From an uncultured Erysipelotrichaceae bacterium (GTDB lineage Bacteria > Bacillota_I > Bacilli_A > Erysipelotrichales > Erysipelotrichaceae): 64,000 bases of DNA. The translations under genes and the position numbers were made by a program. Each line of letters starts with the position of its first letter. The stretch's first letter is position 1. The notes beneath the pieces are model-generated. The model worked only from the letters and a program-made list of their open reading frames with translations, had not been told where the DNA came from and did not search any database. Below, piece by piece: positions 45,931 to 54,129 of the stretch. The stretch is from the NCBI GenBank assembly GCA_947569705.1, contig CANOSP010000002.1, positions 80,638 to 144,637 of the forward strand, given 5' to 3'.

Positions 45931-46004
45931 GCCGACATAGTATAATGGTAATACAGAGCAATGGTAATGCTCAGCTCGCAGTTCAATTCTGCGTGTCGGC
46001 ACCA
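45931..46004 (+). tRNA. tRNA-Thr (anticodon GGT), CCA encoded
   Basis: The acceptor stem GCCGACA/TGTCGGC has discriminator A46001 and CCA at 46002-46004. D stem GTAT/ATAC. Anticodon stem GAGCA/TGCTC with loop ATGGTAA, so the anticodon is GGT, decoding ACC and ACT. T stem CGCAG/CTGCG with loop TTCAATT. G1-C72, C2-G71 and G35-U36 agree with threonine identity. Confidence 0.93.
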
Positions 46005-46013
46005 GACTGTCTA

Positions 46014-46053
46014 AAAACTCGAACTTTTGAAATAGTTATAAAGTTCGAGTTTT
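46014..46053 (+). terminator. Long hairpin after the tRNA
   Basis: A perfect 14-bp stem AAAACTCGAACTTT/AAAGTTCGAGTTTT with a 12-nt loop. It acts as a terminator for the maf-tRNA transcript. Confidence 0.8.
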
Positions 46054-46118
46054 CATATGTTAGAATATAGCTTATAATACTTACAGATATTAGTGTGTTT
46101 ACTATATAGGAGGTATGC

Positions 46119-46811
46119 ATGGAAAAGCCTATAACAACATTATTTATGTTGGAGTCATTAGACGGAAAAATCAATAGCGGCAACAGTGACAGTTTAGATG
46201 CAGATAAGGATTGGAGTCAAATCACAGGAGTTAAAGAAGGACTTCATCAATATTATGAAATTGAGTCAGCCACGGATTTTTACTCATTGAATACGGGCAG
46301 AGTTATGGCAAAGATCGGTGTGAATGACAAATCGGAATATCACGACAAAGTACATTGTAGATTTATAATAATAGATAATAAACCTCATTTAAATGAAAAG
46401 GGTATAGATTATTTATGTCATTGGGTTGATCGTCTTATTCTTGTCACAACAAATAAAAATCATAGCGCATTTTTATTACAAGAAACATATGATAATCTTG
46501 ATATATTGTTTTATGACTCTTTGAATCTTCATGTTTTATTATCTGACATAAGAAAAAAATATCATATCGAAGCTATTACAATTCAATCCGGAGGAACATT
46601 AAACGGTAAATTTTTAAGGGAAAATTTAATTGACTATGTAAATGTAGTTATTGCGCCGTTATTGGTAGGAGGAAAAGAAACTTCTACTTTAATAGACGGA
46701 GAAGCAATAACTTCTTCTGCGGAGCTTGGCAAATTAAAAGCTTTACGTTTAATTGAGTGTAAGCAATTAGAAAATTCATATATCCAATTAAAATATAAAG
46801 TAACAAAATAG
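46119..46811 (+). CDS. RibD C-terminal / dihydrofolate reductase-like protein
   Basis: A 230-residue protein of the RibD_C fold. Family features are the N-terminal FMLESLDGKI, the central IQSGGTLNGKFLRENLIDYVNVVIAPLLVGGKETSTLIDG and the final LKALRLIECKQLENSYIQLKYKV. The usual role of such stand-alone proteins is NADPH-dependent reduction of a pterin or flavin precursor; the substrate is unknown. AGGAGG is 7 bp before the ATG. Monocistronic. Confidence 0.8.
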   Translation: MEKPITTLFMLESLDGKINSGNSDSLDADKDWSQITGVKEGLHQYYEIESATDFYSLNTGRVMAKIGVNDKSEYHDKVHCRFIIIDNKPHLNEKGIDYLCHWVDRLILVTTNKNHSAFLLQETYDNLDILFYDSLNLHVLLSDIRKKYHIEAITIQSGGTLNGKFLRENLIDYVNVVIAPLLVGGKETSTLIDGEAITSSAELGKLKALRLIECKQLENSYIQLKYKVTK

Positions 46812-46938
46812 AATCTTGAATGACTTTCCCTAGGTTGAATATGAAGATAAAATCGTCTGTAACGAAATCGGTTGTCGTTAATGAAAAACATCGCATCAAA
46901 CAACATGAAAGCATTGTTTTTTTGTTAAAATATCTTAA

Positions 46939-46953
46939 TTGACATGCTATAAT
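46939..46953 (+). promoter_or_regulatory. Promoter of the 46982 gene
   Basis: An extended -10 TGCTATAAT (hexamer 46948-46953). The nearby TTGACA at 46939-46944 is too close to act as its -35. Confidence 0.5.
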
Positions 46954-46981
46954 AACAATATAGAAAGAAGAGGGAACTATA

Positions 46982-47221
46982 ATGAATCCAATTTTAGCGT
47001 TTATAACTTATGCCGCATTTATTTTATTAATCGGTACGGGAATCAGGCTGGCTATTGTGAAAAGAAATCAAAAGGAACAAGAGATTGAACAAGCAAAAAA
47101 TTTATTTAATACAGTCGCAATTATATTTGCAATATCTTTCGTGCTTGCGATAGTTACTGCTAAACCGTCCGATACTGCACAGGATGTCAATACAGATACA
47201 CCTGCGCAACTGCAAAAATAA
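46982..47221 (+). CDS. Small single-pass or two-pass membrane protein
   Basis: A 79-residue protein with hydrophobic segments at about residues 5-25 and 43-60, separated by a basic/acidic helix (VKRNQKEQEIEQAKN). AGAGGGA precedes the ATG. Unknown function; convergent with the GNAT gene, with no gap. Confidence 0.6.
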   Translation: MNPILAFITYAAFILLIGTGIRLAIVKRNQKEQEIEQAKNLFNTVAIIFAISFVLAIVTAKPSDTAQDVNTDTPAQLQK

Positions 47222-47222
47222 C

Positions 47223-47717
47223 TTATTTTAAAAGCTTCTCTAAGCGGTTGCCGAGATAAGGTCCGTCTTGACACTTGCCTTGATAAGTAAATCCGAGCTT
47301 TTCATAGTATTGATTTAAAGCAGTGTTATCCACGGCACAGTCGAGCCGTAAATATTTTTTGCCGCACGCCGCGGCAATTTTTTCTGCCTGCGCAAGCATT
47401 TTTGTGCCGACACCGTGATATTTAGGATCAGTGACGAGATGATGTATATAAAAAGCAGTGCTGTGGTCACAGATTGACCAGTATTCATCGGTATCGAACA
47501 GCGCAAGTGCGCCGATTATTTTATGATCCTGTTTCCATACATATAATTGATGATCTTTTTGAAGTTCTAGGTAATATTCCTTGGGATAAGCGTTTAAGTA
47601 ATCTGTTACATTCCATTGCTTTAAACCGACAGTATCCATCCATTGAACACGTTGTTCATAAAGGGCAAAAATATCCGAAATATGTTTCGCTTCGGCTGAC
47701 TCCAATGTACAATTCAT
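47223..47717 (-). CDS. GNAT family N-acetyltransferase
   Basis: A 164-residue acetyltransferase. The acetyl-CoA loop is in LVTDPKYHGVGTKMLAQAEKIA and the C-terminal strand pair in YLRLDCAVDNTALNQYYEKLGFTYQGK. It is similar to the RimI/PA4866-like small-molecule acetylases. Substrate unknown. Monocistronic. Confidence 0.85.
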   Translation of the reverse strand: MNCTLESAEAKHISDIFALYEQRVQWMDTVGLKQWNVTDYLNAYPKEYYLELQKDHQLYVWKQDHKIIGALALFDTDEYWSICDHSTAFYIHHLVTDPKYHGVGTKMLAQAEKIAAACGKKYLRLDCAVDNTALNQYYEKLGFTYQGKCQDGPYLGNRLEKLLK

Positions 47718-47758
47718 AATAAAAACTCCGATTCTAAAAGTGAGATTAGCTGTTCATC

Positions 47759-50700
47759 TCACTGTTTTTTCAATTCTGCGTTTTGGGTACGTTCCAAGAT
47801 TTCAATAATTAAAGAAAGCCAATCACTGTTTTTGGGAATCCGCATTGTTATTTTACGATTGCGGTAACGAATTATGGCGTCCTTGCATAAGGTTGTCATC
47901 ATTTCAAACAGCTTCACTCCGTCTATACTGTCAGACCATTCTTGCGTAAAGCTGAGTTCTGCCTGTATACGATCTTCCTTGTAGCCTTCAATATGCGGTT
48001 CGTTTATTAAAATATCGAGACGCTTTTTTTCAAACAACATCGCTACACCGGAAGGCAGATGACCGTAATTGTCTTTGATTTCATCGGTGAAGCTTTGCAA
48101 GTCAGCTTTTGTCGTTATTTCATCAATGCGCTGATACAGTTTGATTTTTTCATAATCCTGCGGCGCAAAGCCGTTGGGGATATAAGCATCTACCTTCGCA
48201 TTGGCTTTTTTCATTTCTTTCACTTCCGGCTTGCTTTCACCTTTGCGCTCCGAAATGGCGTTATTTAACATTTCAATGTACATATCGATACCGACCGTAT
48301 CGATAAAACCGGCTTGTTTGGGGCCTAACATATCACCGGCACCGCGAATCGCTAAATCACGCATCGCAATTTTATAGCCGCTGCCGAGCTGCGTAAATTC
48401 TTTGATTGATTTTAATCGTTTCATTGCCAATTCGCTTAATTGTTTTTGCGGTGAATACATCAAATAGGCATAGGCAAGCCGATCACTGCGTCCGACTCGT
48501 CCTTTGATCTGATACAACTGTGCCAAGCCGAAATGGTCTGCCTGATCTATAATAATTGTATTCGCATTAGGAATATCAATGCCTGTTTCAATGATGGTTG
48601 TACAAACGAGTACTTGATAGGCGTTGTCGGTAAATTGTAACATGACATCTTCGATTTCCTCACGATTCATTTTACCGTGAGCGACCGCAATATTCACATC
48701 CGGCAGCGCTTCTCTCAGCTTGCGTGCGACCTGATAAATCTCACTTACATTATTATACAGATAGAATACTTGTCCGTCTCGTGCCAGTTCCCGCTGAATG
48801 ATTTCTTTGACCATGCGGAAGTCTTTTTCTATTACATAGGTTTGAACCGGCAGACGATTCAACGGCGGTGTTTCTAATTGTGACAGTGATCGAATTCCTA
48901 CTAATGACATTTGCAGGGTTCGCGGAATCGGTGTCGCACTCATTGATAATACATCGACACTGTTTCGCAGTTCTTTGATCTTTTCTTTATGCTCTACACC
49001 GAAGCGCTGTTCTTCATCGATGACTAAAAAGCCGAGATCTTTAAAGTGAATATCTTTGGAAAGAATACGGTGGGTACCGATTAAAATATCGATTTTACCG
49101 TCAGCTAAATCCTGTTTGATTTTAGCAGTGTCTTTCGTTGATACAAAGCGATTCAGGACGGCAATAGTTACGGGATAATTCTTAAAGCGTTCGATAAAGG
49201 TACGATAATGTTGTATTGACAGTATTGTGGTAGGACATAAAAATGCGACCTGCTTATTATCGGCAACGGCTTTAAAGGCAGCGCGTATTGCGACCTCGGT
49301 CTTACCGAAACCTACATCTCCGCAAAGCAGCCGATCCATTGGTTTTGCGGCTTCCATATCGTGCTTGATTTCCGAAACCGCTTGTTTTTGATCTTGCGTT
49401 AGTTCATAGGCAAAATCTTCTTCAAACTGGCGCTGGAACGGAGTATCGACAGAAAATGCATGTCCGATATGATCCTCTCGCAGTGAATATAAAGCGATTA
49501 ATCGATCTGCCAGCTCTGCGACCTTTCCGCTGACTTTTTTCTTTGTCTTTTCCCATTCACCGCTGCCGAGTTTGTTCAGCTTCGGTACCGCTCCTTCTTT
49601 TGACATGAATTTGCGGACAAAACGAAACTGTTCCAACGGCACAAGCAATACATCATCACCCTTATAGACAATATTTAAAAAGTCTTTATGAACACCGTCA
49701 ATTTCCTTGTTTATGATTCCCATGTATTTCCCGACACCGTATTGATGATGAACAATGTAATCACCGATTTCTAATTCTAAGTAATCATTTAATACCTCTG
49801 CGTCTTTAAATTTATTATGGTAACGGACTCGACGCTCTTTTTTATGAAATAATTCTTTTGAGGTATAGACGGCAATGTTTTCATTTACGGCATAAAAGCC
49901 TTCGTTCATACTTTGCGTTGTCAAAGTAATGCCTTTGGATAAACGCTGCGGTTCGCTTTGGATTGTATAAGAAAGCTCATGATCTGTTAAATACGACTCA
50001 AGTTGCTTGATTTCCGTTTCATCAACGGCGCATAAAATATGTTGTGTGTCTGCCTGCTTGCAGAGTTTTTCCATTGTCGAAAGAAAATCAAGATCACTGA
50101 GAGTATGGGGATAGATCTGTGAAGTAATCGGATGCTTCATATCGGTGAATACCGCAATCATTAAATGCGGATGCTTCATCGCTTCCTGAAAAGGATCCGC
50201 AAATAACGAAAAGCGCTGTAAAGCCAAGCCTTCTTGACTCAATTCTTGTATATAGGCAATCGTTTCTTCCTGAATATGTGCTATTGTCTGTTTGATTTCT
50301 TCCTGTGAGGAAAATATTACATACGGATTGTGCATATAATCCATGATTGTATAGTGCTGTTTTAAAAAGGCAGTGTATTTATACAGACCACCGCTGTTGC
50401 GATGTGCCTTTAAATCGGAAAGCTCTTGTTCGATGGTTGATTTCAGCTGATGTTCTGCACTTCCGCTTAATTTTTTAAAATTTTTGCTTAATAACTCCTG
50501 TGCTTGTTTACTGATTTCGCAAATATCGTCTTCGCTGAATAAATATTCACTTGCCGGTATGATTTCCGCAGCGTCTAAGATTTGGATTGTGCGCTGTGTC
50601 GATATATCAAAAAAGCGAATGCTTTCAATGAGGTTATCAAAGAATTCAATTCTGATCGGATGATCGTAATTCATTGAATAGACATCGATAATACCGCCTC

Positions 50701-51205
50701 TTGCGGCATAGCACAACGGACGATCGACACGGCTGACAAAATCGTATCCTGCTTCAAACAGTTTTTGTTTGCAGTTTTCAAAATCACATGTTTCATCGGT
50801 TTTAAAATGCAGGGTATGTGCTTGAAATTGCTTCGGATCACACAACAGTCTCATCGCCCCTGCCGCATGAGTAATACAGATCAGCGGCGTTTGCGTGGAA
50901 AGCTTCGCCATCGTTTCCATTTGAGCTGCTCTTAATTCGGGAGAGGAAGCGATCTTCTCCATTCTTAATGATTCTTCCACGCCGAAAAGCAGCACCTGTG
51001 CTTCGGTAAGGGGGGTAAGCTTTTCATAGAGGCGCTGCGCGTTGTATAGGTTGTTTTTAATAATTAACATTGTCTGCGGTTGTTTTTGATAGGCACTCGC
51101 AATCAAAACCGCTTCTTCAATCAGTGATAAATTACCTAATCCGGTTTGTTTATGATTGATGGCTTGTACTGCCGGATTGTCGTAAAACTGTTCTAACAGT
51201 TTCAT
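47759..51205 (-). CDS. mfd: Transcription-repair coupling factor
   Basis: Removes RNA polymerase stalled at lesions and recruits UvrA. 1148 residues, the full length. Order: UvrB-homology N-terminus (about 1-340), RNA polymerase interaction domain near LEIGDYIVHHQYGVGKYMGI (about 475-540), and RecG-like translocase motor. Walker A is LLCGDVGFGKTE, Walker B VIDEEQRFG, then SATPIPRTLQMSL and QIKGRVGRSDR. The C-terminal D7 domain is complete. The start overlaps pth by 4 bp; pth-mfd is the Bacillus order. Confidence 0.97.
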   Translation of the reverse strand: MKLLEQFYDNPAVQAINHKQTGLGNLSLIEEAVLIASAYQKQPQTMLIIKNNLYNAQRLYEKLTPLTEAQVLLFGVEESLRMEKIASSPELRAAQMETMAKLSTQTPLICITHAAGAMRLLCDPKQFQAHTLHFKTDETCDFENCKQKLFEAGYDFVSRVDRPLCYAARGGIIDVYSMNYDHPIRIEFFDNLIESIRFFDISTQRTIQILDAAEIIPASEYLFSEDDICEISKQAQELLSKNFKKLSGSAEHQLKSTIEQELSDLKAHRNSGGLYKYTAFLKQHYTIMDYMHNPYVIFSSQEEIKQTIAHIQEETIAYIQELSQEGLALQRFSLFADPFQEAMKHPHLMIAVFTDMKHPITSQIYPHTLSDLDFLSTMEKLCKQADTQHILCAVDETEIKQLESYLTDHELSYTIQSEPQRLSKGITLTTQSMNEGFYAVNENIAVYTSKELFHKKERRVRYHNKFKDAEVLNDYLELEIGDYIVHHQYGVGKYMGIINKEIDGVHKDFLNIVYKGDDVLLVPLEQFRFVRKFMSKEGAVPKLNKLGSGEWEKTKKKVSGKVAELADRLIALYSLREDHIGHAFSVDTPFQRQFEEDFAYELTQDQKQAVSEIKHDMEAAKPMDRLLCGDVGFGKTEVAIRAAFKAVADNKQVAFLCPTTILSIQHYRTFIERFKNYPVTIAVLNRFVSTKDTAKIKQDLADGKIDILIGTHRILSKDIHFKDLGFLVIDEEQRFGVEHKEKIKELRNSVDVLSMSATPIPRTLQMSLVGIRSLSQLETPPLNRLPVQTYVIEKDFRMVKEIIQRELARDGQVFYLYNNVSEIYQVARKLREALPDVNIAVAHGKMNREEIEDVMLQFTDNAYQVLVCTTIIETGIDIPNANTIIIDQADHFGLAQLYQIKGRVGRSDRLAYAYLMYSPQKQLSELAMKRLKSIKEFTQLGSGYKIAMRDLAIRGAGDMLGPKQAGFIDTVGIDMYIEMLNNAISERKGESKPEVKEMKKANAKVDAYIPNGFAPQDYEKIKLYQRIDEITTKADLQSFTDEIKDNYGHLPSGVAMLFEKKRLDILINEPHIEGYKEDRIQAELSFTQEWSDSIDGVKLFEMMTTLCKDAIIRYRNRKITMRIPKNSDWLSLIIEILERTQNAELKKQ

Positions 51206-51774
51206 TTTAAACGATCCTTTTTATTAAAACGATTCATAGTTTCATTAAAGGTGTGATCGATGCTGTAGACAGCGGCGTCTTTGGCTTTTTCGATGCTTGC
51301 CTGATGCAGCGCGGCATCTTCACCTTGTATCTTTCCTAATACATAATCTACCGTATCGATCTGTTGGTTCTTACCGATTCCGATACGGATGCGATTGATT
51401 TCATCGCTGTGCAGACAGGAGATAATATGCTTCATGCCTTTTTGTCCGCCGCTGCTTCCTTTTTCTCTTAATCGGATCATACCGACAGCTAAATCCATAT
51501 CATCATAGATCACTAAAATGTCTTTTGTATCTATTTTATAATAGTTGACTGCCTGAATTACGGCATCTCCCGATAGGTTCATATAGGTTTGCGGCTTCAT
51601 TAACATCACTTTTTCACCGTTTTTATTCGTTGTCGCAATGAGTGCCTGAAACTTTTTTTCTGTTACTTGGATATTCCATGCTTTCGCTATTTCATCAATC
51701 ACCCGAAAGCCGGCATTGTGGCGTGTGTGTTCATATTGTTTGCCGGGATTTCCCAGTCCTATGATCAGCTTCAT
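51202..51774 (-). CDS. pth: Peptidyl-tRNA hydrolase
   Basis: Recycles peptidyl-tRNA. 190 residues. MKLIIGLGNPGKQYEHTRHNAGF holds the catalytic His and Asn, with PQTYMNLSG, VIYDDMDL and RLREKGSSGGQKGMKHI following. It overlaps mfd by 4 bp and lies 4 bp after the gene at 51779. Confidence 0.97.
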   Translation of the reverse strand: MKLIIGLGNPGKQYEHTRHNAGFRVIDEIAKAWNIQVTEKKFQALIATTNKNGEKVMLMKPQTYMNLSGDAVIQAVNYYKIDTKDILVIYDDMDLAVGMIRLREKGSSGGQKGMKHIISCLHSDEINRIRIGIGKNQQIDTVDYVLGKIQGEDAALHQASIEKAKDAAVYSIDHTFNETMNRFNKKDRLK

Positions 51775-51778
51775 GTGA

Positions 51779-53002
51779 TCACCTTCCTTTTTTTCTTACT
51801 TTACGTTTCACTTCTTTGCCGTGTTTTCGATGCATGGCACTTTTATGATCATGGAAATGATATTCTTTTTTCTCTGAAATCGCATTTCTTTCTTGTTCCA
51901 ATGCGATTTTCTCGTTAATTAAGGATAATTCTTTGAGTTTTGTATACAGATGTTCAGGCTGATCTTTCCAGTATTCATAGATAAAGCTTTCAAACCCGAG
52001 CAGTGCATGATGTGAACGATCAAAGATTCGCTGTGCCAGTTTTTCGGCTGTTTTTTGTTGATCTCCCTGCCACAGTATATATTGATTGCCTTGAATATCG
52101 TATGCACATACCTCAAAGCAGCCTTTTTTCTTTGCGATGGTTTCTTTCTGATAGATCCATATAAAGTTATCGTATTCATAGACCCGCATAGTAAACGGTT
52201 GTTTTTGATACAGGCAGTAGGTACCGATTTTTAAATTTTCAATCGGTGTTGCTTGTTTATAATCTTCATCAATGTATTCTCTGGCCCGATTTGACAGTTT
52301 GCGAATATCGGCTTTTAGCGGTTTTAATAAATAGCCGCTGAAGTACAACACCGCGACGATCATAAAGAGGGTGAAGATAAAAATCCACAGCCACAAGAGT
52401 GTCCAAAGACTGTCTGTCGTGATATTATTAATTTGATCGATTACGATCGCATAGGGACTGCACAGCTTGTTTAAATCTTCCATGGATTTGATTTCTTTGT
52501 CGTAGTTCTTGAAATAATCCAGTGCTAAATACTTTTCTTCTACTTGTAAAAGCTTGAAACCGCCGGTAACGGTGATTTTTTCGGGATAGTCTTTTTCCTC
52601 TTTGCCGATGGAATTATAGAATGCCTGTTCCATTTGATCGAGTACTGAGGTAATATCACCGTGGGCGATGATTGTTATAAAGTACTCACCGTTGTTAATC
52701 GGCATGAGATAGTATACCGTTTTTTGTTGCATCTCATTCTCTTTGATCTTGCCGTATTGAGCATAGGAACCGGTAATCATTTCAATGTCGGTTTGGATAT
52801 AGGCGTGCTTTAGCTGGCGGTTGGTTTCGGTGGTGTTGACGGATGATTCATATTCGCTGAATGCGGTGGTTCCTTGAAGCAGTGCATATACATCCTGTCC
52901 CCATATAACCGCACTGATTAACAGTATTGACATCAGGCAGTAACAGATAACACCTGCTTTTTTCATAATTATTGCTTTTCCGTCTTGCAGTAAGGCTTTC
53001 AT
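51779..53002 (-). CDS. Two-helix membrane protein of unknown function upstream of pth
   Basis: A 407-residue protein: a short cytoplasmic start, helix 1 (about residues 14-38), an extracellular domain of about 160 residues, helix 2 (about 200-228), and a cytoplasmic domain of about 180 residues ending in a very basic, His/Lys-rich tail (EKKEYHFHDHKSAMHRKHGKE). This sensor-like topology has no HAMP, kinase or cyclase motif that I can see. GGTG lies 5 bp before the ATG. The 4-bp gap to pth suggests one operon with pth-mfd. Confidence 0.7.
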   Translation of the reverse strand: MKALLQDGKAIIMKKAGVICYCLMSILLISAVIWGQDVYALLQGTTAFSEYESSVNTTETNRQLKHAYIQTDIEMITGSYAQYGKIKENEMQQKTVYYLMPINNGEYFITIIAHGDITSVLDQMEQAFYNSIGKEEKDYPEKITVTGGFKLLQVEEKYLALDYFKNYDKEIKSMEDLNKLCSPYAIVIDQINNITTDSLWTLLWLWIFIFTLFMIVAVLYFSGYLLKPLKADIRKLSNRAREYIDEDYKQATPIENLKIGTYCLYQKQPFTMRVYEYDNFIWIYQKETIAKKKGCFEVCAYDIQGNQYILWQGDQQKTAEKLAQRIFDRSHHALLGFESFIYEYWKDQPEHLYTKLKELSLINEKIALEQERNAISEKKEYHFHDHKSAMHRKHGKEVKRKVRKKGR

Positions 53003-53190
53003 TTCATCACCAACCCGTTTTTATCTATCTAAGTTTATCATGTTTTGACTGAAATATCTACATTCAAGTTGCTTCGTTATTGATTTCTTTTGCGAGCAAA
53101 GCGCTTTTGCGATCGGCGATGTTTTAAAGGCAGGCGCAAGGCAGCGATTGCCTCGGTTTCAGTACGGTAAGTGTTGTAAAAATTCAAAAA

Positions 53191-53226
53191 GGCAACATAC
53201 TTAGATGTACGTTGCCTTTTTGGTGC
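53191..53226 (+). promoter_or_regulatory. Hairpin masking the ribosome site and start of toxin copy 1
   Basis: AAAAAGGCAAC pairs perfectly with GTTGCCTTTTT (about 53186-53196 with 53211-53221). The stem holds the AAAAAGG ribosome site and the loop holds the start codon. Confidence 0.6.
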
Positions 53227-53276
53227 TTGTGGCACTGTTACTCATTCTTAAAGAATTAAGAAAGCTGAATAAGTAA
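53205..53276 (+). CDS. Type I toxin, Fst/par-like, copy 1
   Basis: A 23-residue hydrophobic peptide starting MYVAFLVLVALLLIL and ending KELRKLNK: one membrane helix with a charged tail, the build of Fst-type pore-forming toxins (family knowledge). It is followed by GCCTAAG, a bidirectional terminator (53303-53329), CTTAGGC and a reverse promoter (53363-53391). Compared with copy 2 it lacks the 5' direct repeat, so regulation may differ. No annotated family member can be named from sequence alone. Confidence 0.75.
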   Translation: MYVAFLVLVALLLILKELRKLNK

Positions 53277-53302
53277 TGCCTAAGTCTTGAATTGTAAAGA
53301 AG

Positions 53303-53329
53303 AAGGGAGTGTACCAGGCTCCCTTTTTT
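53303..53329. terminator. Bidirectional terminator of toxin copy 1
   Basis: AAGGGAG (53303-53309) pairs with CTCCCTT (53319-53325), followed by T residues on the plus strand. The minus-strand T tract is interrupted. Confidence 0.7.
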
Positions 53330-53357
53330 ACGTGACTCTTAGGCTCTTACTATGTCA
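53303..53357 (-). ncRNA. Predicted antisense RNA of toxin copy 1
   Basis: Reverse promoter TTGTAG (53386-53391), 17 bp, TATAAT (53363-53368) would start a transcript near 53356. It would end at the shared AAGGGAG/CTCCCTT terminator near 53303, about 55 nt long. Confidence 0.65.
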
Positions 53358-53589
53358 CTGTTATTATATGCTATTTTGTTTAAAACTACAATAACAAATC
53401 GTATGTGTTTTGTCGCTGACAACGTATTGTTGATTTTTAAAAATAATATCTGCGAATTGTTGATATTTTAGTATAAATGATTGTTTGATGTGTATAACAA
53501 AGGGGGATAATACACTTTTTGTAATTATTTATCGATAATATAATGAATATAAATAATTGTTTATAATCGTATAATAGTCGCCTTTTTTA

Positions 53590-53598
53590 TGATATAAT
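53590..53598 (+). promoter_or_regulatory. Extended -10 promoter of toxin copy 2
   Basis: TGATATAAT, with hexamer 53593-53598 and TG at 53590-53591. The transcript would begin with the 5' hairpin ACCGCT-TTAC-AGCGGT. Confidence 0.6.
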
Positions 53599-53634
53599 TG
53601 CAGTACCGCTTTACAGCGGTAAGGGGGAAAGCGT

Positions 53635-53763
53635 ATGCTTCCTCAAATAACCACCGATAGGTTAAACATGGCGGTTTATTCAAGACTTTTAGGCGATTAC
53701 CGAGTTTTTAACAATTCAGAAAGGATACATATAACATGTACGCTGAGTTTCTGGTGCTTGTAG
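53635..53763 (+). CDS. Leader reading frame overlapping toxin copy 2 (mok-like)
   Basis: A 42-codon frame beginning MLPQITTDRLNMAVYSRLLG. It has a strong ribosome site (AAGGGGGAAAGCGT before ATG). It runs through the 5' direct repeat and the toxin ribosome site and ends 25 nt inside the toxin gene in another frame. In hok/sok, toxin translation is coupled to such an overlapping frame (mok); a similar role here is inference. Confidence 0.55.
   Translation: MLPQITTDRLNMAVYSRLLGDYRVFNNSERIHITCTLSFWCL
53684..53702 (+). repeat. 5' direct repeat of toxin copy 2
   Basis: GACTTTTAGGCGATTACCG matches GACTCTTAGGCTCTTACCG at 53862-53880 in 16 of 19 positions. The toxin mRNA and the reverse RNA are transcribed in opposite directions through these repeats, so their 5' regions are complementary, as in the pAD1 par locus. 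Confidence 0.75.
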
Positions 53764-53807
53764 CGCTGTTACTCATTCTTAAAGAATTAAGAAAACTTAA
53801 TAAGTAA
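53736..53807 (+). CDS. Type I toxin, Fst/par-like, copy 2 (best preserved locus)
   Basis: A 23-residue peptide starting MYAEFLVLVALLLIL and ending KELRKLNK, 21 of 23 residues identical to copy 1. AAAGG lies 12 bp before the ATG. The locus has all parts of a par-type module: toxin promoter with 5' stem (53593-53620), direct repeats (53684-53702 and 53862-53880), a shared bidirectional terminator (53831-53857) and a convergent antisense promoter (53891-53919). The toxin should insert in the membrane if the antisense RNA is lost. Confidence 0.8.
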   Translation: MYAEFLVLVALLLILKELRKLNK

Positions 53808-53830
53808 TGCCTAAGTCTTGAATAGTAAAA

Positions 53831-53857
53831 AAAGGGAGCGGATCAGGCTCCCTTTTT
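53831..53857. terminator. Bidirectional terminator of toxin copy 2
   Basis: GGGAGC (53834-53839) pairs with GCTCCC (53847-53852), with A7 before and T5 after, so it works on both strands. Confidence 0.85.
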
Positions 53858-53884
53858 CCGTGACTCTTAGGCTCTTACCGTTTC
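53831..53884 (-). ncRNA. Predicted antisense RNA of toxin copy 2
   Basis: Reverse promoter TTGTAG (53914-53919), 17 bp, TATAAT (53891-53896). The predicted RNA of about 55 nt runs from about 53884 to the shared terminator. Its 5' part is complementary to the toxin leader at 53684-53702. Confidence 0.75.
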
Positions 53885-53957
53885 ACCATTATTATATGCT
53901 ATTTTGCTTAAAACTACAATAGCTAATCAAATATTTTTTGACATTGACAATGAATTT

Positions 53958-54057
53958 TTGATTGTTTAAAGCTTTTTGTTAAGTGCATTTTTGAGTTATT
54001 GACGCAACCTTTCAGCGCAGAGTGAAGATTGCTTTTCATAATAGGCTATGGTATACT
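53958..54057 (+). promoter_or_regulatory. Promoter cassette, copy 1 (in front of the Sel1 gene)
   Basis: It contains TTGATTGTTTAAAG, TTTTGAGTTATTGACGCAAC and then TTGCTT (54029-54034), 17 bp, TATACT (54052-54057), followed by TACAAACCGATAAATCGGAATTT in the leader. A second copy is at 56812-57050. Confidence 0.7.
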
Positions 54058-54129
54058 TTTTTCAAGTACAAACCGATAAATCGGAATTTACTAGATAAAG
54101 AACGCATAAAACGAGGAGGAAAAAACTAC

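Noticed and set aside
46939..46944. TTGACA as -35 of the 46982 gene
   Set aside because: It is only 3 bp from the TATAAT box, so the promoter is better explained as an extended -10.
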